From the NCBI RefSeq assembly GCF_008831285.2, contig NC_045143.1:12141214-12205213 (forward strand): a stretch of DNA of 64,000 bases. Direction: 5' to 3'. Under the pieces are notes generated by a model, which worked only from the letters and a program-made list of their open reading frames with translations, was not told where the DNA came from and made no database searches. The position numbers were made by a program, and so were the translations under genes. Below, piece by piece: positions 61,437-64,000 of the stretch (position 1 is its first letter; each line of letters begins with the position of its first letter). This stretch comes from Nymphaea colorata. Taxonomy: Eukaryota > Streptophyta > Magnoliopsida > Nymphaeales > Nymphaeaceae.

Positions 61437-61546
61437 ACTCCTCTTATGGATATGGATCATATGCATATACAAGAAGCTGGTATACCAACACCTGCGGCCT
61501 TTTCCTTGGGGGTAGACCGTGGGCACTGACTCATTTTGTTGTAGTG

Positions 61547-62130
61547 TCTAGTGATGCATTCAGATGATCACTAGACTATGAAGCATTTGTTTTTAGGAGA
61601 AAATATACAGTTAGAGTAGCCTGGATGGGAAATTGAGAATTTTAGAAAACCAGAGTTATGAAATTTCTCATCCTTTTTATGTGGTCTGGTTGGCATGACC
61701 AGTGTTGCATCTGTTTTGGCAAGAATCTAATTTCAGTTTGCTTTTCCTGTGGTTTGTGCAGGTCTGTGAAGGTTTTCACATGAGGTATAATTAAGAAGTA
61801 GAGAATCAAAATGCACTACTTTGGATAATCTTCTAGAACCAAGTGATCATCTAAATATAAGCTTGGCAACTGAAAAACAATAAATATTTCTATTATCTTC
61901 AATTACTTGATTTTTGTTCCAGGTTCGATGTGGGTTATGTGCAGTCCACGAAATATTTGTGCGCTAATAAAGTAATGACAAAAAAGGTCTATAGTTAATA
62001 GAAAAAGAGAACTTTTTTGTAGAGACAGAAAAGACAACCGAAAAAAGTAAGGTTTTGGTATTTGATAAAGCTCAAACCAAATGATTGTTTTAGTCATGAT
62101 ATGCAGATTACTTTGACCCATATACCCTTT
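61547..62130. other. Non-coding stretch, nothing recognised
   Basis: AT-rich sequence between the CACTA candidate and the minisatellite-like block. Confidence 0.4.
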
Positions 62131-62164
62131 TGAGCGGCAAAGAAGTGTTTTTTTGTCCCGCTCA

Positions 62165-62325
62165 TGCCGTTATTTCATACACATTATCTCATACCTTTAT
62201 CGTTATTATATACCTATTATCTCATACCTTTATAATTATCTCATACTTTTATCATTATTTCATACCTCTATTGTATATCATAATCCTGTCATTATCTCAT
62301 ACCCATGTTATTATTTTATGACAGA
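62165..62325. repeat. Degenerate minisatellite, about 17-20-bp units
   Basis: Variants of attatctcataccttt recur about eight times with imperfect spacing. Reading frames over this block are low-complexity artefacts. Confidence 0.65.
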
Positions 62326-62466
62326 GGTACGCTGAGATAATAACGAGGGTAAGAGACAACGAGACAACAAGTACCTGCGGTGTTAAGTCATTAAGTAAAT
62401 ATACATATTGTTAATATGGTCCACCCCTAGCATATGCTTGTTGCGTGTACAAGGGGTGGAGTATAG

Positions 62467-62946
62467 TGTTGGGATTTCTCCCCATAACGCATATACAAAA
62501 CCAAACGTATATACCCTAAACAGGATCATGCTCTTGCTAAATCATTGAAATAAACGAAACCTTAAACTGAAGCGGAAGCGTACCTGAATCCATCTGATCT
62601 GGTGCACGGGAAGATCGCAACAGGGTCTTCTAGGGTACGTGCGGTGCGCGTGAGGTCTCTCTCAGATGGGGAAGAGAAAACCCTAGAAACCAAAAGCAAC
62701 TGTTTCAGGCAACCCTTGCACGACCCCAGGGACCACTACCATTTTATAATGAGCACAATTATGGATTCAACCCATCAAAGAGTCCGTAATTGCGTACTGG
62801 TATCTATACATTTCAAAATTACCCCATACCATCTAAAATGACGTAATATCCCAAAATGCAATCACTTAAGCGGATATTTACGTTAAGACAGCCATAATGT
62901 CTGAAATTCCTCATAGACATATGCCGGCCCACCAAATGATCTTACA
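62467..62946 (-). repeat. 3' LTR of a Ty1/copia retrotransposon (minus orientation), 480 bp
   Basis: On the minus strand the LTR begins TGTAAGATCATTTGG at 62946, right after a polypurine tract, and ends CCCAACA at 62467, giving the usual TG...CA ends. A TATAAAA box lies at 62748-62742 on the minus strand, followed by a leader-like region. The 5 bp on the outer side are tatag; the matching duplication would lie beyond the window. Confidence 0.75.
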
Positions 62947-62962
62947 ATCTTCCACTTGGGCC
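62947..62962 (-). other. Polypurine tract of the copia element
   Basis: On the minus strand the sequence GGCCCAAGTGGAAGAT ends directly at the LTR start, the expected position and composition of the primer for plus-strand DNA synthesis. Confidence 0.7.
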
Positions 62963-63340
62963 AAATATGTCTTAATACATTCAGACATTACATAAAACCT
63001 TAGGAGCTCATAATTGCTATCTTATAAACGTCATTTTCACCAATCTCGTCCATGACCATATCAACACAGAACCAAAGTGGCTTTCGCTATAATAAAAATT
63101 AGCTAAACCTTCAATGATCACAAATGTTAACATAATCAATGACATAGATCTGATATGGATGTATAGCATGAAAATTACATGTAATGTGATTACAACATGT
63201 CTATTCTCAACTGGTCCAACTTTAAAACCTTATGGAGATCAAAACATAAACACAGAATGGAACCAAAGAACTTTAAACTTTATTCTGCAGAAAACTGAAT
63301 ATGTGTCCATACATAAGAGCAAACAAAATACAAACTCCCA
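62963..63340 (-). other. 3' untranslated part of the copia element
   Basis: AT-rich sequence between the polyprotein end and the polypurine tract. No coding frame. Confidence 0.5.
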
Positions 63341-64000
63341 CTAAACCAGCACATCATCCAAGGATAACACCCCGATACGAACAACATGTTCGTGAAAGAC
63401 CTTATGTGTTAAACCCTTGGTAAGCGGATCCGCAATCATAGAGTTTGTCCCAATATGCTCTAAAGACACCTGACCATTCTGTATCCCCTCTTTAACAGTC
63501 CAAAAACTTAATGTCAATGTGCTTCGACTTTGACAAACTGTGGCTGTTATAAGAGTACATGACTGCTGAATTATTGTCACACAACAACCTTAGTGGTATT
63601 TCTATACCATACATAATGCGCAGCCTCGTGACAAAATTCTGCAATCACAAAACCGGACTGAATGTCATTATCTTGGCACTCAGCAAAGTCAGAATCTGAA
63701 TACCTAATGATCTCCCACTGGTCTGACTTCCTGTATGTGAGCATAAAATCTTATGTTCTTTTTTAAGTACCTCAAAACTCTTTTGGCTGCTTTCCAATGA
63801 CCCATACTAGGATCACTTAAGTATCTGCCTAACATTCCAATGATAAATGCAACATCCAAACGAGTACAAACCTAAACATACTTAAGGCTTCCCACAACAG
63901 ACAAATAGGGAATCCTTTCCATTTCTTTAGATTCGATTTTACTTTTAGGGCACTGTTTGAGACTAAACTTATCTCCTTTAGCAACTGGAGTCTTTCATGG
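63341..64000 (-). pseudogene. Ty1/copia RT C-terminal / RNase H fragment, cut by window edge
   Basis: On the minus strand the frame at 63341-63580 contains VKEGIQNGQVSLEHI, then GTNSMIADPLTKGL and FHEHV, the characteristic end of the copia polyprotein. Continuing to 64000 the minus strand encodes SDSDFAECQDND (copia RNase H), a YLSDPSMGHWKAAKRVL-like block and the end of RT, with at least one frame break around 63590. The element continues past the window edge, so the upstream part cannot be judged. Confidence 0.85.

Larger units (their letters stand above)
50520..61546 (+). mobile_element. Candidate 11-kb CACTA (En/Spm) transposon, degenerate
   Basis: The left end reads CACTACAAGAAAATCAG and the reverse complement of the right end reads CACTACAACAAAATGAG, 15 of 17 identical. 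GTGTTGGTAT appears within about 70 bp of both ends, as expected of subterminal repeats. Between them, in the usual order, lie a TNP2-type transposase (53949-57480) and a Ptta/En-Spm protein (58310-59280), both on the plus strand and broken by stops. The expected 3-bp target duplication is not visible (aat on the left, tct on the right), which lowers confidence in these exact ends. An alternative right end is gtagtg at 51775, which would make a 1.26-kb derivative. Confidence 0.5.

Noticed and set aside
62130-62335. Two overlapping plus-strand frames rich in Tyr, Ile, Ser and His
   Set aside because: Products of the degenerate attatctcatac minisatellite.
1-64000. CRISPR arrays, prokaryotic operons or organelle-derived gene blocks
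   Set aside because: No regularly spaced repeats, no ribosome-binding-site-led gene clusters and no plastid or mitochondrial genes were recognised.

Overview
This is plant nuclear DNA, almost certainly from a flowering plant. The background is AT-rich and non-coding. Spliced plant-type genes sit among nested LTR retrotransposons, hAT and CACTA DNA transposons and long (TA)n, (GA)n and (AC)n microsatellites. I see no prokaryotic operons, CRISPR array or rRNA genes, and recognised no tRNA gene by eye. I cannot name the species.

Only two intact host genes can be supported. Both encode receptor-like kinases of the LRK10L/WAK-like group: signal peptide, cysteine-rich galacturonan-binding-type ectodomain, one membrane span and a cytoplasmic kinase. 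Gene 1 (11010-13126, +, 2 exons, 671 aa) and gene 2 (30126-38282, -, 3 exons, 626 aa) converge on a 17-kb transposon-rich interval. Each has a phase-1 intron of exactly 101 bp inside the transmembrane segment. Gene 2 also has a 6.2-kb first intron that carries two hAT-type foldback elements with perfect 8-bp target-site duplications. Gene 1 lacks that intron. Its kinase has a Thr in place of the catalytic-loop Lys and a Gly-rich activation segment about 11 residues longer than in gene 2.

Layout: 0.4-3.7 kb, decayed Ty1/copia polyprotein (minus). 4.9-5.9 kb, a 1.04-kb element with terminal inverted repeats and leader-like content. 6.27-6.98 kb, a TRIM-like element with three LTRs, two internal segments and a 5-bp target duplication. 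11-13 kb, gene 1. 19.8-25.4 kb, a decayed Ty3/gypsy element (LTR end, primer site, gag, protease, RT start) broken up by a second repeat family that forms a ~0.8-kb inverted pair with more partial copies nearby. 30-38 kb, gene 2. 38-50 kb, mostly featureless, with one CACTA ORF fragment. 50.5-61.5 kb, a candidate 11-kb CACTA element with recognisable but broken TNP2 and Ptta/En-Spm proteins and a nested hAT element. 62.5 kb to the end, the 3' LTR, polypurine tract and RNase H end of a second copia element that leaves the window.

No undescribed multi-gene system is evident. The most unusual items are the three-LTR TRIM, the two foldback elements inside one receptor-kinase intron, the inverted repeat family in the gypsy remnant, and the gene 1 kinase variations. 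Exon limits and repeat ends were read by eye from splice sites, frames, TIRs and target duplications. No alignment or database search was run.
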